Shown in pieces: positions 22,000 through 34,309 of a DNA stretch of 64,000 nt (position 1 is the first letter of the stretch; each line of letters begins with the position of its first letter). The stretch is taken from positions 287,501 through 351,500 of the forward strand of contig JBAMJR010000156.1 of assembly GCA_038501785.1 (NCBI GenBank), in the 5' to 3' direction. The notes under the pieces are model-generated. The model was not told where the DNA came from. It ran no database searches and saw only the letters and a list, made by a program, of their open reading frames with translations. The translations under genes were made by a program, and so were the position numbers. The DNA comes from Myoxocephalus aenaeus (taxonomy: Eukaryota; Chordata; Actinopteri; Perciformes; Cottidae).

Positions 22000-24110
22000 C
22001 AGTGGTGTATAGTAACGAAGTAGAAATACTTCGTTACTGTACTTAAGTAGTTTTTGGGGATATCTGTACTCTACTTTACTATTTATATTTCTGTTTACTT
22101 TTACTTTTACTTCACTACATTTTGCAAAGAAAAATGATACTTTTACTCCGATACATTTCTCCTGAAACCTTCGTTACTCGCTACAAAATCAAATCTATCT
22201 TTAGAAAAAAAAACACATCCGGGACTGTGGTGGAACACAGACTCCACCAAGCAGGTTTTGCGAATCACAATATTCTGCATTTCCCTCTACATCCTCTAGT
22301 CCAGCGCTCCCAAACCTTTATGCGTCACGGACCGGTTACGTGAAGACCAAACTGTCACGGACCGGGTCCGACCTCGGAGAGACAGGAGACAACGACACCC
22401 GACGTGTGTTCGTTATGTCCAGTCTACTGACTCTACTGCTAACTAAACCTTTAGTCCAGTCTACTGACTCTACTGCTAACTAAACCTTTAGTCCAGTCTA
22501 CTGACTCTACTGCTAACTAAACCTTTAGTCCAGTCTACTGACTCTACTGCTAACTAAACCTTTAGTCCAGTCTACTGACTCTACTGCTAACTAAACCTTT
22601 AGTCCAGTCTACTGACTCTACTGCTAACTAAACCTTTAGTCCAGTCTACTGACTCTACTGCTAACTAAACCTTTAGTCCAGTCTACTGACTCTACTGATA
22701 ACTAAACCTTTAGTCCAGTCTACTGACTCTACTGATAACTAAACCTTTAGTCCAGTCTACTGACTCTACTCCTAACTAAACCTTTAGTCCAGTCTACTGA
22801 CTCTACTCCTAACTAAACCTTTAGTCCAGTCTACTGACTCTACTCCTAACTAAACCTTTAGTCCAGTCTACTGACTCTACTGCTAACTAAACCTTTAGTC
22901 CAGTCTACTGACTCTACTGCTAACTAAACCTTTAGTCCAGTCTACTGACTCTACTGCTAACTAAACCTTTAGTCCAGTCTACTGACTCTACTGCTAACTA
23001 AACCTTTAGTCCAGTCTACTGACTCTACTGCTAACTAAACCTTTAGTCCAGTCTACTGACTCTACTGCTAACTAAACCTTTAGTCCAGTCTACTGACTCT
23101 ACTGCTAACTAAACCTTTAGTCCAGTCTACTGACTCTACTCCTAACTAAACCTTTAGTCCAGTCTACTGACTCTACTCCTAACTAAACCTTTAGTCCAGT
23201 CTACTGACTCTACTGCTAACTAAACCTTTAGTCCAGTCTACTGACTCTACTGCTAACTAAACCTTTAGTCCAGTCTACTGACTCTACTGCTAACTAAACC
23301 TTTAGTCCAGTCTACTGACTCTACTGCTAACTAAACCTTTAGTCCAGTCTACTGCTTAACTTATAACCCGCTGCACAAAGACAGGATGTGGAAATGGAAG
23401 CAGGTTTTCGTGCTTTTTTGGCGATCTCAGGATACTTTGCCTTGGTTTTAATCCAGAACACTGGCAGAGTTTCATTTTCAGGGTAACGTAACATCTTGAC
23501 ATGTGTCAAGAGGTTCCGTCTGAGGTTACCACAGACGGATGTATCTGGTAATTTTTCACAATAAAACATTTTTCCGGACTTGATTTTTTTTAATTTAACT
23601 TACATTTTTCATTCATTCTTTCTGTTCCGGGCGGAATGAGCATACTTATAACCACACTGTTACAACTCCTTCATAGTGTCATATTGCTTTTTGGAGAATT
23701 ATGATGATAAGTTCATAGTAGATGCAAAAGTATACTTAGGTACATTATATTATGTTGAACATAATATATATGGATGGATCCCAGCCAACCCAGTTATTGT
23801 ATCAACACAACTCCTGGTCCTTGGTCACGGTGACCACAGCACTTAAAAGAATAAACTTCATAATTCTCAAAACTCTGACCCATTGCTTTTTTATTAAAAG
23901 CATGTACTTGTACTTTTACTTTCAATACTTAAGTACATTTTATATCAGAAAAATACTTTTGATACTTAAGTACAGAAAATATCAGATACTTTAAGACTTT
24001 TACTCAAGTAGTATTTTAATAGGTGACTTTTACTTTTACTGGAGTAATTTTCCAGTAAGGTATCTTTACTTTTACTCAAGTACGGCTTTTGGGTACTTTA
24101 TACAACACTG
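22000..24110. mobile_element. Non-autonomous hAT element with 8-bp duplication AGCTTACA
   Basis: Ends CAGTGGTGTATAGTAACG and (reverse complement of the right end) CAGTGTTGTATAAAGTACC are imperfect terminal repeats. AGCTTACA flanks both sides (21992-21999, 24111-24118), and the unoccupied site is at 608-615. The interior is mostly a 37-bp minisatellite. A short frame near 23339-23569 (minus) is not recognisable as transposase. Because copy 1 is empty, the insertion followed the segmental duplication. Confidence 0.95.
22420..23352. repeat. 37-bp minisatellite, about 25 copies
   Basis: Units of CTCTACTGCTAACTAAACCT followed by TTAGTCCAGTCTACTGA. The only frequent variants are CTGCTAAC, CTGATAAC and CTCCTAAC, and variants cluster in neighbouring units, which suggests recent local expansion. 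Confidence 0.97.
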
Positions 24111-24184
24111 AGCTTACATGTACTCAAGTACAGTTCTTAAGTCCAGTTTTGAGGAACTTGTACTAGCAGCAGCAGTATGTATAT

Positions 24185-24985
24185 AGTAGCCTAGTATTGT
24201 AGTAGTAGTAGGATAGTAGCAGTAGCAGTAGCAGCCTAGTATTGTAGCACTAGTAGGATAGTAGTAGTAGCAGCCTAGGATTGCAGCAGTAGTAGGATAG
24301 TAGCAGTAGCAGTAGCAGCCTAGTATTGTAGCAGTAGTAGGATAGTAGTAGTAGCAGCCTAGGATTGTAGCAGTAGTAGGATAGTAGTAGTAGCAGCCTA
24401 GTATTGTAGCAGTAGTAGGATAGTAGTAGTAGCAGCCTAGTATTGTAGCAGTAGTAGGATTGTAGCAGTAGCAGCCTAGGATTGCAGCAGTAGTAGGATA
24501 GTAGTAGTAGCAGCCTAGTATTGTAGCAGTAGTAGGATAGTAGTAGTAGCAGCCTAGTATTGTAGCAGTAGTAGGATTGTAGCAGTAGCAGCCTAGGATT
24601 GCAGCAGTAGTAGGATAGTAGTAGTAGCAGCCTAGTATTGTAGCAGTAGTAGGATAGTAGTAGTAGCAGTAGCAGCCTAGGATTGCAGCAGTAGTAGGAT
24701 AGTAGTAGTAGCAGCCTAGTATTGTAGTAGTAGTAGGATAGTAGTAGTAGCAGCCTAGTATTGTAGCAGTAGTAGGATTGTAGCAGTAGTAGTAGCAGCC
24801 TAGTATTGTAGCAGTAGTAGGATAGTAGTAGTAGCAGCCTAGTATTGTAGCAGTAGTAGGATTGTAGCAGTAGTAGTAGCAGCCTAGTATTGTAGCAGTA
24901 GTAGGATAGTAGTAGTAGCAGTAGCAGCCTAGGATTGCAGTAGTAGTAGGATAGTAGTAGTAGCAGTAGTAGCCTAGTATTATAA
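24185..24985. repeat. Compound TAG-triplet minisatellite, copy 2
   Basis: Same repeat as 690-1665. A 254-residue minus-strand open frame here (Y-Y-C-Y-N-T-R-L-L-L-L pattern) arises because the repeat has no stop in that phase. It is not a credible gene. Confidence 0.9.
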
Positions 24986-25290
24986 GTATATAGACATACC
25001 TGCAAACTTGTCACTTTTCGGCGAAATTCGCCGTTTTCAAATCAAAATATGTCATCCACGTGCATCGTGTAGATTCGAAGAGTTTAAGGAAGAGGACGTT
25101 ATATATGTAGCGCAGCTTGATGCAAGGCTGAGATGAGGTGGAGCTGGGCCTGGCAGAAGGTGGAGGGCAAAACAGAAAGGAGTGCAGTACAGCTTACCAC
25201 TGTCCCAGTATTTCATACAAATTGATAAAGCCGGGTATGCTAAATGCAGCCTCTGCTCCAAGGAGATCAAAATAAAAATCAAGTCTAGCC
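24986..25290 (+). pseudogene. BED-finger hAT relic, copy 2
   Basis: Copy of 1680-1975 with a handful of substitutions. It reads the same half BED finger (K-C-S-L-C-S-K-E-I). Confidence 0.5.
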
Positions 25291-25700
25291 TAGTATTGTC
25301 GCAGTAGTAGGCTAGTATTGTAGCAATAGTAGACTGGTACTGTAGCAGTAGAAGGCTAGTATTGTGGCAATAGTAGACTGGTACTGTAGCAGTAGTAGGC
25401 TAGTATTGTAGCAATAGTAGACTGGTACTGTAGCAGTAGAAGGCTAGTATTGTAGCAATAGTAGACTGGTACTGTAGCAGTAGTAGGCTAGTATTGTAGC
25501 AATAGTAGACTGGTACTGTAGCAGTAGAAGGCTAGTATTGTAGCAATAGTAGACTGGTACTGTAGCAGTAGAAGGCTAGTATTGTAGCAATAGTAGACTG
25601 GTACTGTAGCAGTAGAAGGCTAGTATTGTAGCAATAGTAGACTGGTACTGTAGCAGTAGAAGGCTAGTATTGTGGCAATAGTAGACTGGTACTGTAGCAG
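25290..25700. repeat. Minisatellite of about 45 bp, roughly nine copies
   Basis: Alternating GGCTAGTATTGTAGCAATAG and TAGACTGGTACTGTAGCAGT blocks. Copy 1 of the duplication has only about one unit (near 1985-2020), so the array is specific to copy 2. Confidence 0.9.
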
Positions 25701-25883
25701 TAGTAGGGTAGCATTACTAGTATAGTAGGGTAGCATTACTAGTATAGCATTACTAGTATACTATTGTAGCAGTAGTAGGCTGCACCCTGACCCCCCCTCT
25801 CTCTTAAATGAGGTGACTGTGTCTGACCCCCGGACTGAAGACAGGTGTGGAGATGAGGCCCGTTGCCAGAAGCCATGCCCACG

Positions 25884-25884
<1 letters not shown>

Positions 25885-25976
<92 letters not shown>
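25885..25976. repeat. (CA)n microsatellite, copy 2
   Basis: About 46 uninterrupted CA units. The equivalent of 2196-2285. Confidence 0.98.
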
Positions 25977-25978
<2 letters not shown>

Positions 25979-28162
25979 ACAGGGAACGAACAGGGGACAC
26001 AAGAGACACAGGGAAAAGACAGAAAAGGACATGCTGAGCCGTGACACATTGGACCAAGACAGCCTCCATTATTTTTAAGAAAACAGAAAGTCAAAATGTG
26101 TCTGCAGAGATCACTTGACAACATTTTGCTGACTGAGTCTTTCTTGCCACCAGTGGGGTCACAGTTCATTGTTTTCTCATGTCAACCAGTAGTGTTTATT
26201 CTAATAGGAATGTGCATTAATAACTAATGTGTCTGAAGACACTTCATAGATAACAGTGTGATGGTGCTCACATAGAATCTATATGTTCAACACAATCAAT
26301 ACATTCTTTCTTTATAATGTATAATAGTTTCTCTGAATATGAAAGAAAACAGAAAATCATTCAACATCTTCCCCCATTCTTTAGTCTAAAAGAAACTTTA
26401 CTCTTATTACTTTACATTCTCTTTGCATTCTATATTATGCTTTAGAGAGTACATAAATCAGAACATTAAAGGTGCATTTCACCTGAAAGACCTCATACAG
26501 AATACTCAACCTTTCTAACTCTCCACATCTCCACATGTAAGGGACTATGTGAGTAATCCTCTGTGTGCACACCAGATGGTGTTCTAGTCCATCAAACAAG
26601 TAACATGTAAAAGTGGTATTCATTGGAGAACACGACATTTTGAAACTTGAGATGATTTAAAACTGACGTCTTGTGTCTAACCGACGCGGTCGAGAACACA
26701 ATATTAAAGCGAATGCTTTGTTTCCATACAACAAACCAAAGGTTTATTTCATGAGTCTTCAGTTTTAAAGACAGTACAGGAAGAAAAGTGGAATTCTATG
26801 ATAAATGGTGCTGGGTTTCACAACATTCACAATAACAATAAACTGAATAAAATACACTGCACCACCGTAGCAGGCAGCGTGAGCAGTAACCTACGATAAT
26901 ATCTGGGATTCATGAACGCCTCAAAAAAACAAACAGGAAGAAAATGTAAGAAACCTCAAAGAGTGACAGCGGCTGAGAGTTAGTCTCTGACTGTTTGAGA
27001 TTATCCACCAAACAGCAGCTCAGATGATCCGGCCTTCTTGGAGTCTCTCTGTGGCCTCCTGGAAAGGTTGCTGACTGGGGACTCTATGGACATGCTGGGG
27101 GTCTGCAATACTAATATGGGCAACATTGAACAAACCTGGAGGGGGTGATTGGGAGGAATTGCCTGACCTGAACCTGAGTGGTGCTTTCTAATTGGCTGTG
27201 CTAGTCATGGACTGGCTATAACAAACATCATGTGACAGCATTGGGGCGGCTCATGGGTGTATTTGGTACCAGAACACCCAAGGCCAAAGATCGGCTGACT
27301 CTCCCTCTCCTTACGGAGTCAGCCCTAACTATAAGCGCTATCAAAGAGGAAAGTCTTAGGGGTCGTATCATCTGATCTGCAGCCGTACGGCCAAGTTCAG
27401 AACCTCCATTGTGGAAGCAGCTGCTAGAAGTGGAGGTCAGAGGATTGTTGCTGCTTGTTGTTGCTGCTGCCTACGAACTCCCTGGTGGACACAACAAGGG
27501 GCGACAGACGGAGGGATGTTGTCTCTTCATAGTTCACCCCTCTGGAAGAAGAACGACTCCAGAAACACACCAGAGGGAAAACTCAAGTCCACCATTCACA
27601 CAGATAGAAAGGAAACACACACACAGGATGAGATCCAAACATCACTGGCCCTGGACCAAGACAGCCTCAGGTGTTATGGCAGAGATGAAGAGGTTGAGCG
27701 TGACAATATCATTCAAAGTAACCAACGTCTGTTTTATCCCTTTTGACACTGTTTTTTTTAAATAAAAATTCATTGGAACATGACGCCTTCAGGTAATGAT
27801 TGCACAATAACTAACCTAAACAAAGGGCGATGTAAACAGGGACAAAGGAAAATTCATTGGAAATTCTTTGACTTTAAGGGCTGGACTTATTAGAGTCTTT
27901 GAGACTGAGACTGATCCGTGAGAAGTAAAAACACAAGGACTGAGATCCAAACATCACTGGCCCTGGACCAAGAAAACTTCAGGTGTTATGGCAGAGATGA
28001 AGAGGTTGAGCTTGACAACTTAATTAAAGTGTGTTTGATTTATAAAGTATTTGGGAGAACAACAATTCTTTGGAACTCCTTCAGGTAATGATTGCACAAT
28101 GACTGACCTGCTGGAAGGATGATGGTAACAGGTACGAGGCCTGAAGTGATCAAAGAAAGAAC

Positions 28163-28779
28163 GGTAGCACTTTATAATAAGTACACACTATTTAGCATTA
28201 GTAAAGCATGAATAAACACTGAATTCATCATTTATAAAGCTTTATTCCAACATGAACACTTATTAGTAACTCATTAGTATGCAATTCAGATGAGGAACAT
28301 ACTTAACTAATATTTAACTATCGAGTAGTAACGACCTGAATTAATCATGAATTGCAGCATTTTTTTTTAATCATTTACTAACACTTTTCAAATGATCTTA
28401 TTAATCATCTATGAGTCCTTAATACTTAATTTGCAAATGGGGAATCCATCATTTATAAAGTATGAAAAGCAAGCTTATTAATCCAGAATGAAACATTTCT
28501 AACTGTGTATATGAATTGCATACTAATGAGTTACTAATGAGTGTTCATGTTGGAATAAAGCTTTATAAATGATGAACTTTTATTAGGGGAGTTTTTCCTG
28601 ATCCGATGTGAGGTCCCGGGACAGGATGTTATGTGTACAGATTGTAAAGCCCTCCGAGGCAAACTTGTATTTGTGATGTTGTGCTATATAAAATAAACTG
28701 AATTGAATTGAATGAATTCAGTGTTTACTCATACTTTACTAATGCTAAATAGTGTGTACTTTAATTATAAAGTACTACC
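28163..28779. mobile_element. Foldback/TIR element with LINE insertion, copy 2
   Basis: Duplicate of 4486-5103, including the same LINE tail insertion (28577-28711), so both insertions predate the segmental duplication. Confidence 0.75.
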
Positions 28780-30390
28780 AACAGAGCAAATAACTGAGGG
28801 TGAGGACAACAAGATGAGATTGAAGTCTGGATTTAAAGAGCTCAACTGTTTGATGTCAGCAGGAGGGTCATTCCAGAGGAAGGGGATGTTGTTTTAACAC
28901 TGTTAATGAATGATGTCCTGTTAAAGCTCTGTATCACTTTATTCTGCACATTTCCTGCTTTTCAATAAAGACAACTCTGCATGTGAAGTGTGTTTGCTTC
29001 ATTCTCTATAGAAAGTTGACTTTGAGTGTTTTCATGTGTTTCATCACCTTAGTTCCATCACTGTTATCATGCTGACAAATCATTCATCAAACTGATAAAA
29101 GTGATGTTCTGGACTCAGTGGTGGAAGAAGTACTCAGATCTTTGACTCAAGTCAAAGTAGCAGTACCACAGTGTAGAAATACTAGTACACGTCCTGCATA
29201 AGAAAATGTACTAAAGTTAAAGTCAAAACATACTCTAAATCAATCAATGAAGTCTACATCATCATGTATTTGTTGATTATATTTATTTTTATTACACTGA
29301 ATCAATGTAAAGGTATCAAATAACTGTATTAGTATTTTATTCATTCATTTGAAAGCCTGATTGAAAATACAACAGACTTGTTAACATGCCTGCCATTGTC
29401 AGAGAGGCAAACCCATGTCCAAACAGAGAAAATGTTGCAATTTCCCAAATGAAGAAATAACTTCTTCCTCTTTCACGGACAGCTTTCTTCTTTGTAAGGC
29501 TCCAGTTGACCCCGATATTAAAGGCTGCTTCGTCTTGTGTAACATCTTTGAACTTTCTAATGATCTCTTTATGCTCTTTATCACCACTACCGTTACTACT
29601 ACCCTACTACTGCTATAATGCTAAGCTACTACTGCTGTAGAGGCTCTAACCTTAACCAATGTAAGTATTACATGTGTTTGGATGCGTGTTCTACAAACAA
29701 ATCCACTGTCCAATGCGCTGTGCCTCTTTGATCCATTTATTCCGTGTTAGTGAAGCATAGCATGAATCTTACATGTTGCAGCACAACTCAGGATACCACA
29801 AGACAGGATAACGTTGACACGACCACGGTCAAAAACTATTTTGTTTCTCATCCACACACCTGTTCTCATTAGCAGGCACTTACCGATATGCCAGTTCACA
29901 TGAATGTGCCACCCTGTGTTCAGATGTAGGAACTACATGTCCCAATTCCCCCTGTGTTTCCCTCAAAGATAAAAGAAAGCAACAAAACTACATTATGGCT
30001 CCAACAACTGCTACTACCAGCCTACTAGATTGTAAAGCCCTCTGAGGCAAATTTGTAATTTGTGATTTTGGGCTATACAAAATAAATGGAATTGAATTGA
30101 ATACTACTGCTACAATACTAGTAGTACTACTACTACTGCTAATACTGCCACCAAGGAAGTAGGCTGTTAAAATTCTTTACTTCGGCCGAAGTAAAAGTAA
30201 AATTACTAATGCCACTGTAAAAAATACTGTGTTACAAGTAATGCATTGAAAAGGTTCTGTTAAAATGTAGGATACTTAATGTATTAAAAGTTGGCTACTA
30301 AATGTAGAAACATGTCTTGTTTCCGACTATTATTTATAGGAGTCTCTCCTTAACCTGGAGTTTAAGGAGAGACTCCAGTCCAGGGGTAAT

Positions 30391-30813
30391 ACAGTCAGTC
30401 TTGGATTTCCTTGTTTAAAATGTTTTGGTGTTCATATTTCATTTCTGTGTTTGTGTACTTTTACTCTTTCACCCAGATATTTCAGTTGCTTCCAGTTCTG
30501 GAATTTCCATTATACTGTCAAATTACTTTAACACTTATTTACCTTGTCAGTGAAAAAAAATAGGAGACATTTCTATGTTCAGGAATGCCTTCAAGCACTG
30601 ATTTTTTGTTTTACAAATTTGTATTAAAAATTCTAAATGTTTAAAATGATATGTCTTTATTTTACAGTATATCATTATTTGAGTTATTTTACAGTATTAT
30701 AATTAATGTAGTGATGCATGTTACAGTAGTAGTCTAAGATTTGCTGTTAAAAAAATACAGTACCATGTTAGTGTGAAGACAAGTACATTACTGTAATTAT
30801 TACTGTAAAACTA
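30391..30813. other. Copy-2-specific segment of the duplication
   Basis: About 420 bp with no counterpart in copy 1, lying between GGGGTAATACA and CTAGAATATAGGTACTGTG. It is AT-rich with TTTTACAGTA motifs. It is either an insertion here or a deletion from copy 1; no duplication is visible at its ends. Confidence 0.5.
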
Positions 30814-31329
30814 ACTAGAATATAGGTACTGTGATTCATTTGACAGTAAGCTACTGTTAAATGTACAACAGCTACTTACTTGTTAATTGCTGCCAGCCAA
30901 TATCACAGTGTTCTTGTTACAGTGCAGGATGTTCACTCTTGTAGTTGGTTAAGGTGGAGCTCATTTTGAACTTTCATTATGGATTAACAGCTGATTCTCC
31001 AAGTATTAATTGATTGAATTGATTGGTTTGTGAAAATAGTGAAATTAGTGAGAAATGGTGTCACGATTACCCAAAGAAAAGCAGCAAATCTTCACATTTG
31101 CGAAGCTAGAACCATGAAGTGATGCTTTTAATCGTCTGACAATCAACTGACTGATTAATCTACTAATCCTCTCAGCTGTACTTGTTTACTTGGTGGTTTC
31201 ATAAAACATCACATTTAATGTTTTATATGTAACAAATCTGTAACTAAAGCTGTATTTAGGTAGATTTCCCTCTAAGATGTACAAGTACAACGTGGCATGA
31301 CAAGAAAAGGCTCAAGTAAAGTACAAGTA

Positions 31330-31712
31330 ACTCAAATGTAAATGTACTTTGTAACATTCCACCATGCTGATACTGCTGCTCCCACTGCTGCTGCTGCTAG
31401 TACAAGTACCTCATGACTTAAGAACTGTACTTGAATAAATGTACTTACTTACATGCCACAATCGTGAGGGATACTAGTAGCAGTAGAATAAGTAATAGTA
31501 GTGTAGTACTACTTCTGCTTTTATTGCTGCAGCTTCTAATACTTCCACGTGTGTCCTTACAGCAGGGAGCTGTGTGCACGTATTCATGTGGTTGACCTGT
31601 AGTTCTCCTCCTTCTCCACAAGGTGGGGCAGTCGGCCCGTGTCTGAGGCAAGGCCGGCTGACTGAGCTGCATTCATTCACTTTTTATTGATTCACTTTTT
31701 TAAATGATTTAA
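31330..31712 (-). repeat. Inverted-arm repeat, right arm of copy 2
   Basis: Reverse complement of the left arm (21724-21991 plus 24119-24176). The sequence from about 31080 through this arm and on to 31990 also recurs directly at about 56560-57470. Confidence 0.75.
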
Positions 31713-32143
31713 TAATGCACAAACTTAAAAATAACAAAACAAAGTTATTTTGTGTATTTCATTACATGTAATCTGGTGTATTTCAGTTGAATGGCAGATA
31801 AGAACAGTACTGTTGTTATCTGCCAAAAATACTTTTTGGGGTATAATATTTCTTGTCTCAGGTTATGGTGAGCTGTGGCATCACTCCTGTCTCCATAGTG
31901 TTTTTTGATGAGTCCCCTCATTGTCTCTGTGGTTGTTCTCGAGGCTTCACCTGTACATTCACGTGTCGTGCTTTAACTGTCTTTTGTATTTTGGGGCTTT
32001 TTAAATCTAGATTAAACATGTCAATTAACTTTGGTCTTTGAAAACCGCTAATAAACAAAACAATGTAACGGGCAGGTTTAAAACATGGACATTGACCATT
32101 TCTGCAACTTGTTTTATCTCCATGTTTGTGTTCTGCTTCACAG

Positions 32144-32225
32144 AGCCTGGGTACGTGGCTACAGTTTCTGCTCTGGTCCAATCAGCCGTCACCTTGCTGA
32201 ATGAGCTGCACTCTCTGCCCAGGAG
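32144..32225 (+). CDS. SCCPDH-like oxidoreductase, penultimate exon
   Basis: This exon follows the acceptor TGCTTCACAG and precedes the donor GTCAGTG. It reads (E)-P-G-Y-V-A-T-V-S-A-L-V-Q-S-A-V-T-L-L-N then E-L-H-S-L-P, which matches the C-terminal region of saccharopine dehydrogenase-like oxidoreductase (SCCPDH), a membrane-associated protein of unsettled enzymatic role. The phases of the two exons agree: two bases of a codon here are completed by the first base of the next exon. I found no earlier exons of the gene on this strand in the window, so they lie further upstream, or this is a detached 3' end. Confidence 0.75.
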
Positions 32226-32309
32226 GTCAGTGAGGCCGTCTTCTCTTCATAAACGGGGAGATTTGGTGAAGTCGTTCTGTCTCTTCCTCCTTTCTTCAAG
32301 CATCCTCCC

Positions 32310-32352
32310 TCGTTCTCTCTCTCTCTCTCTCGTTCTCTCTCTCTCTCTCTCT
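32310..32352. repeat. (TC)n tract in the SCCPDH-like last intron
   Basis: A pyrimidine repeat directly upstream of the acceptor. It is unusually long for a polypyrimidine tract. Confidence 0.9.
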
Positions 32353-32366
32353 GTTGCTCTGGACAG

Positions 32367-32466
32367 GGGAGGGGTGTACACTCCAGGAGCTGCCTTCCAT
32401 AAAACCAGTCTCCTCAACCGCCTCCACAACCACAGCATCAAGTTCTCAGTCAGGAACGATCAGTAG
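32367..32466 (+). CDS. SCCPDH-like oxidoreductase, last exon and stop
   Basis: The exon follows the acceptor TTGCTCTGGACAG, preceded by a (TC)n-rich pyrimidine tract, and ends with TAG at 32464-32466. It reads G-G-V-Y-T-P-G-A-A-F-H-K-T-S-L-L-N-R-L then H-N-H-S-I-K-F-S-V, the characteristic G-G-V-F-T-P-G-A-A-F end of SCCPDH. The frame is open and splice sites are good. The S-to-H change in the F-x-K-T motif is within normal divergence. Whether the gene is complete cannot be judged from this window. Confidence 0.8.
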
Positions 32467-32828
32467 TCGGAGTCAGTGGTTCTAATCCAGCAGCTTCTCC
32501 TGTCCTCTCCGTCAGTTAGCTGTCCGTTCTGTGTGTCTGCACACAAATATTACTCTAAAGCTGGAAAATGTAATCTAGATTTTGGAAATTCTTCATATCT
32601 CTTGTGAAAACATAACTTTACTCAGGAGGTCGAACTGTTTTGGTGCTTGAAATGAGTTTACCAAAGGTCTTAGGTTCACAAAAGCAGTGAAATATATGAA
32701 TAAAAAAATGGTAGAAACATGTACATGTCTAAAATCAAATGTATTATTATATGATGAGATGATGAGCTGTGGCTGGCATTGTGGCCTGCAATGATGATCT
32801 GGCAGAGATGGACTGGAGGCTGCTAAAG

Positions 32829-32872
32829 TAGGGTGACCAGATTTGAGTTTGTGAAAAAGAGGACACTTCGTT

Positions 32873-32915
<43 letters not shown>

Positions 32916-33172
32916 AGCAGTAGTGTGTAGCATGCCGTGAACTTACATTTACGTTGAGATCGGTCGACCAATGACAGTTCTCTCTACAGTCAGAGCTTGC
33001 GCAAGAAGGTGGAACGTGAGGGAGATACCATTTCCAAAACTTGTAAGGGGGGTAATAACTATTTTCCCAGACGTAGCAAAATCCCGGACGTTTTTGGAAT
33101 CCCTGCCGGACGCTTTTTTTAGGTCTCGAAAAGAGGACATGTCCGGGAAAAAGAGGACGTCTGGTCACCCTA
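32829..33172. mobile_element. Short TIR element (TAGGGTGACCAG ends) with G40 tract
   Basis: Begins TAGGGTGACCAGATTTG and ends with CGTCTGGTCACCCTA, an imperfect inverted pair. CTAAAG flanks both sides. The interior carries repeated AAAGAGGACA phrases and a run of 40 G residues (32875-32914). A second copy at 45559-45855 has the same ends. Probably a hAT-type MITE. Confidence 0.8.
32875..32914. repeat. Poly-G homopolymer of 40
   Basis: Forty consecutive G on the plus strand. The related element at 45559 has only GGGGTGGGGGGG there. Such a run could form a quadruplex and is also error-prone in sequencing. Confidence 0.95.
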
Positions 33173-33179
33173 ACTAAAG

Positions 33180-33859
33180 CGATGCTGCATGCTGTCCTCT
33201 GGACCCTGGCAGCTGCAAATCCTCTCTGTAAAATACATTACTAATAGTTAGTATAAGTTCACTGAAAGAAAGTAACAGGATAGTGACCATATTTGATTAC
33301 GCCCCGTTCAGTCTCATAACCACCCTGTACCCATTTAGCTACTGTACCCCTACTTCCGGTTAGCGCGCAGCTAACCTAACAACATGGTCATTTCAGTCTC
33401 ACAAACACATAACAGAGATCCCACACTACTATGCATACTACGTTCACTGAACGAAAGTTAACGGGGATCGTGACAATATTTGAATACCCACCGTTCAGTC
33501 TTTCAGGCTCTATTTATGGTTGAAGCTGCGCCTTCTCCAGTATAGCTTTGCTCGGCCTGCCTGCTCTCTCTTTTTCTCTCTCTCCCAGTGATGCTGTGAA
33601 GGCATCATATGACACTTCGGAGTGTGTAGAATGCTCTAGCTTGCTGTGTGAATCTCATATGATCTTGCGGACACAAGGCAGAGGATGCAGAAGTTCTACT
33701 GAATCTTGGAGACGTTGAACCATATTTCTGTGCAGAATTATCGCGATGGACTGAATATTTTCAAAATGTCAGTATCGTATAGCGCGGATCCGCGCTCGAA
33801 AATCTCAAAGGGTTAAAGACTCGGTCTCCTGGTTGTGAAGAAGTGTGGCCCTTTGGCAC

Positions 33860-33900
<41 letters not shown>

Positions 33901-34300
33901 TGCAGTGAACAAAATCAACCCTGAAAAGTCGGTGTGAAACAGGGTTGCAACAGGTTGCTATTCTTCTTCTCTTCACAGAAAAGGGTAGATTCTGCACTCC
34001 AAACAATCAATGTCCAGCTCCGCCGCCTTCAGCCGAATAGGAGAACTACACTTCCTTCTAAAAAAGACAGTCCACTGGCTCCACATGCAGCATGCAAACG
34101 TTGTTTTAAAATCCATTCACACATTAATCATTATACAGTAATAAAAACAGTGACCTTCATATGCATACAATTACACATTCTTCATAATAATATCACTTAT
34201 TAATGATCATGTCTCTTATGCATTGTAATGTACACATATATTTTTTTTATTGTACATGTGCAAGTCTACATTTAACAAACTAAACTTTTAAAACTCTACA
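33180..34300. other. No gene recognised; contains a (GA)n tract
   Basis: Two versions of a related sentence (CACTGAACGAAAGTTAACGG and CACTGAAAGAAAGTAACAGG; CCGTTCAGTCTCATAACC and CCGTTCAGTCTTTCAGG) lie about 200 bp apart, so part is a degenerate tandem repeat. A (GA)n tract lies at 33861-33898. No exon-like frame is visible. Confidence 0.5.
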
Positions 34301-34309
34301 ATCACTTCA

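Larger units (their letters stand above)
21389..31510 (+). repeat. Large segmental duplication, copy 2
   Basis: Collinear with 1-7680 and lengthened by the hAT element at 22000-24110 and other indels. It reaches the inverted right arm (31330-31710), which copy 1 lost where the hAT element at 7681 begins. No gene was recognised anywhere in the unit. Confidence 0.85.

Noticed and set aside
24250..25014. 254-residue minus-strand open frame of Y-C-Y-N and L-L-L-L pattern
   Set aside because: It lies wholly in a triplet minisatellite without stops in this phase; composition is that of the repeat.
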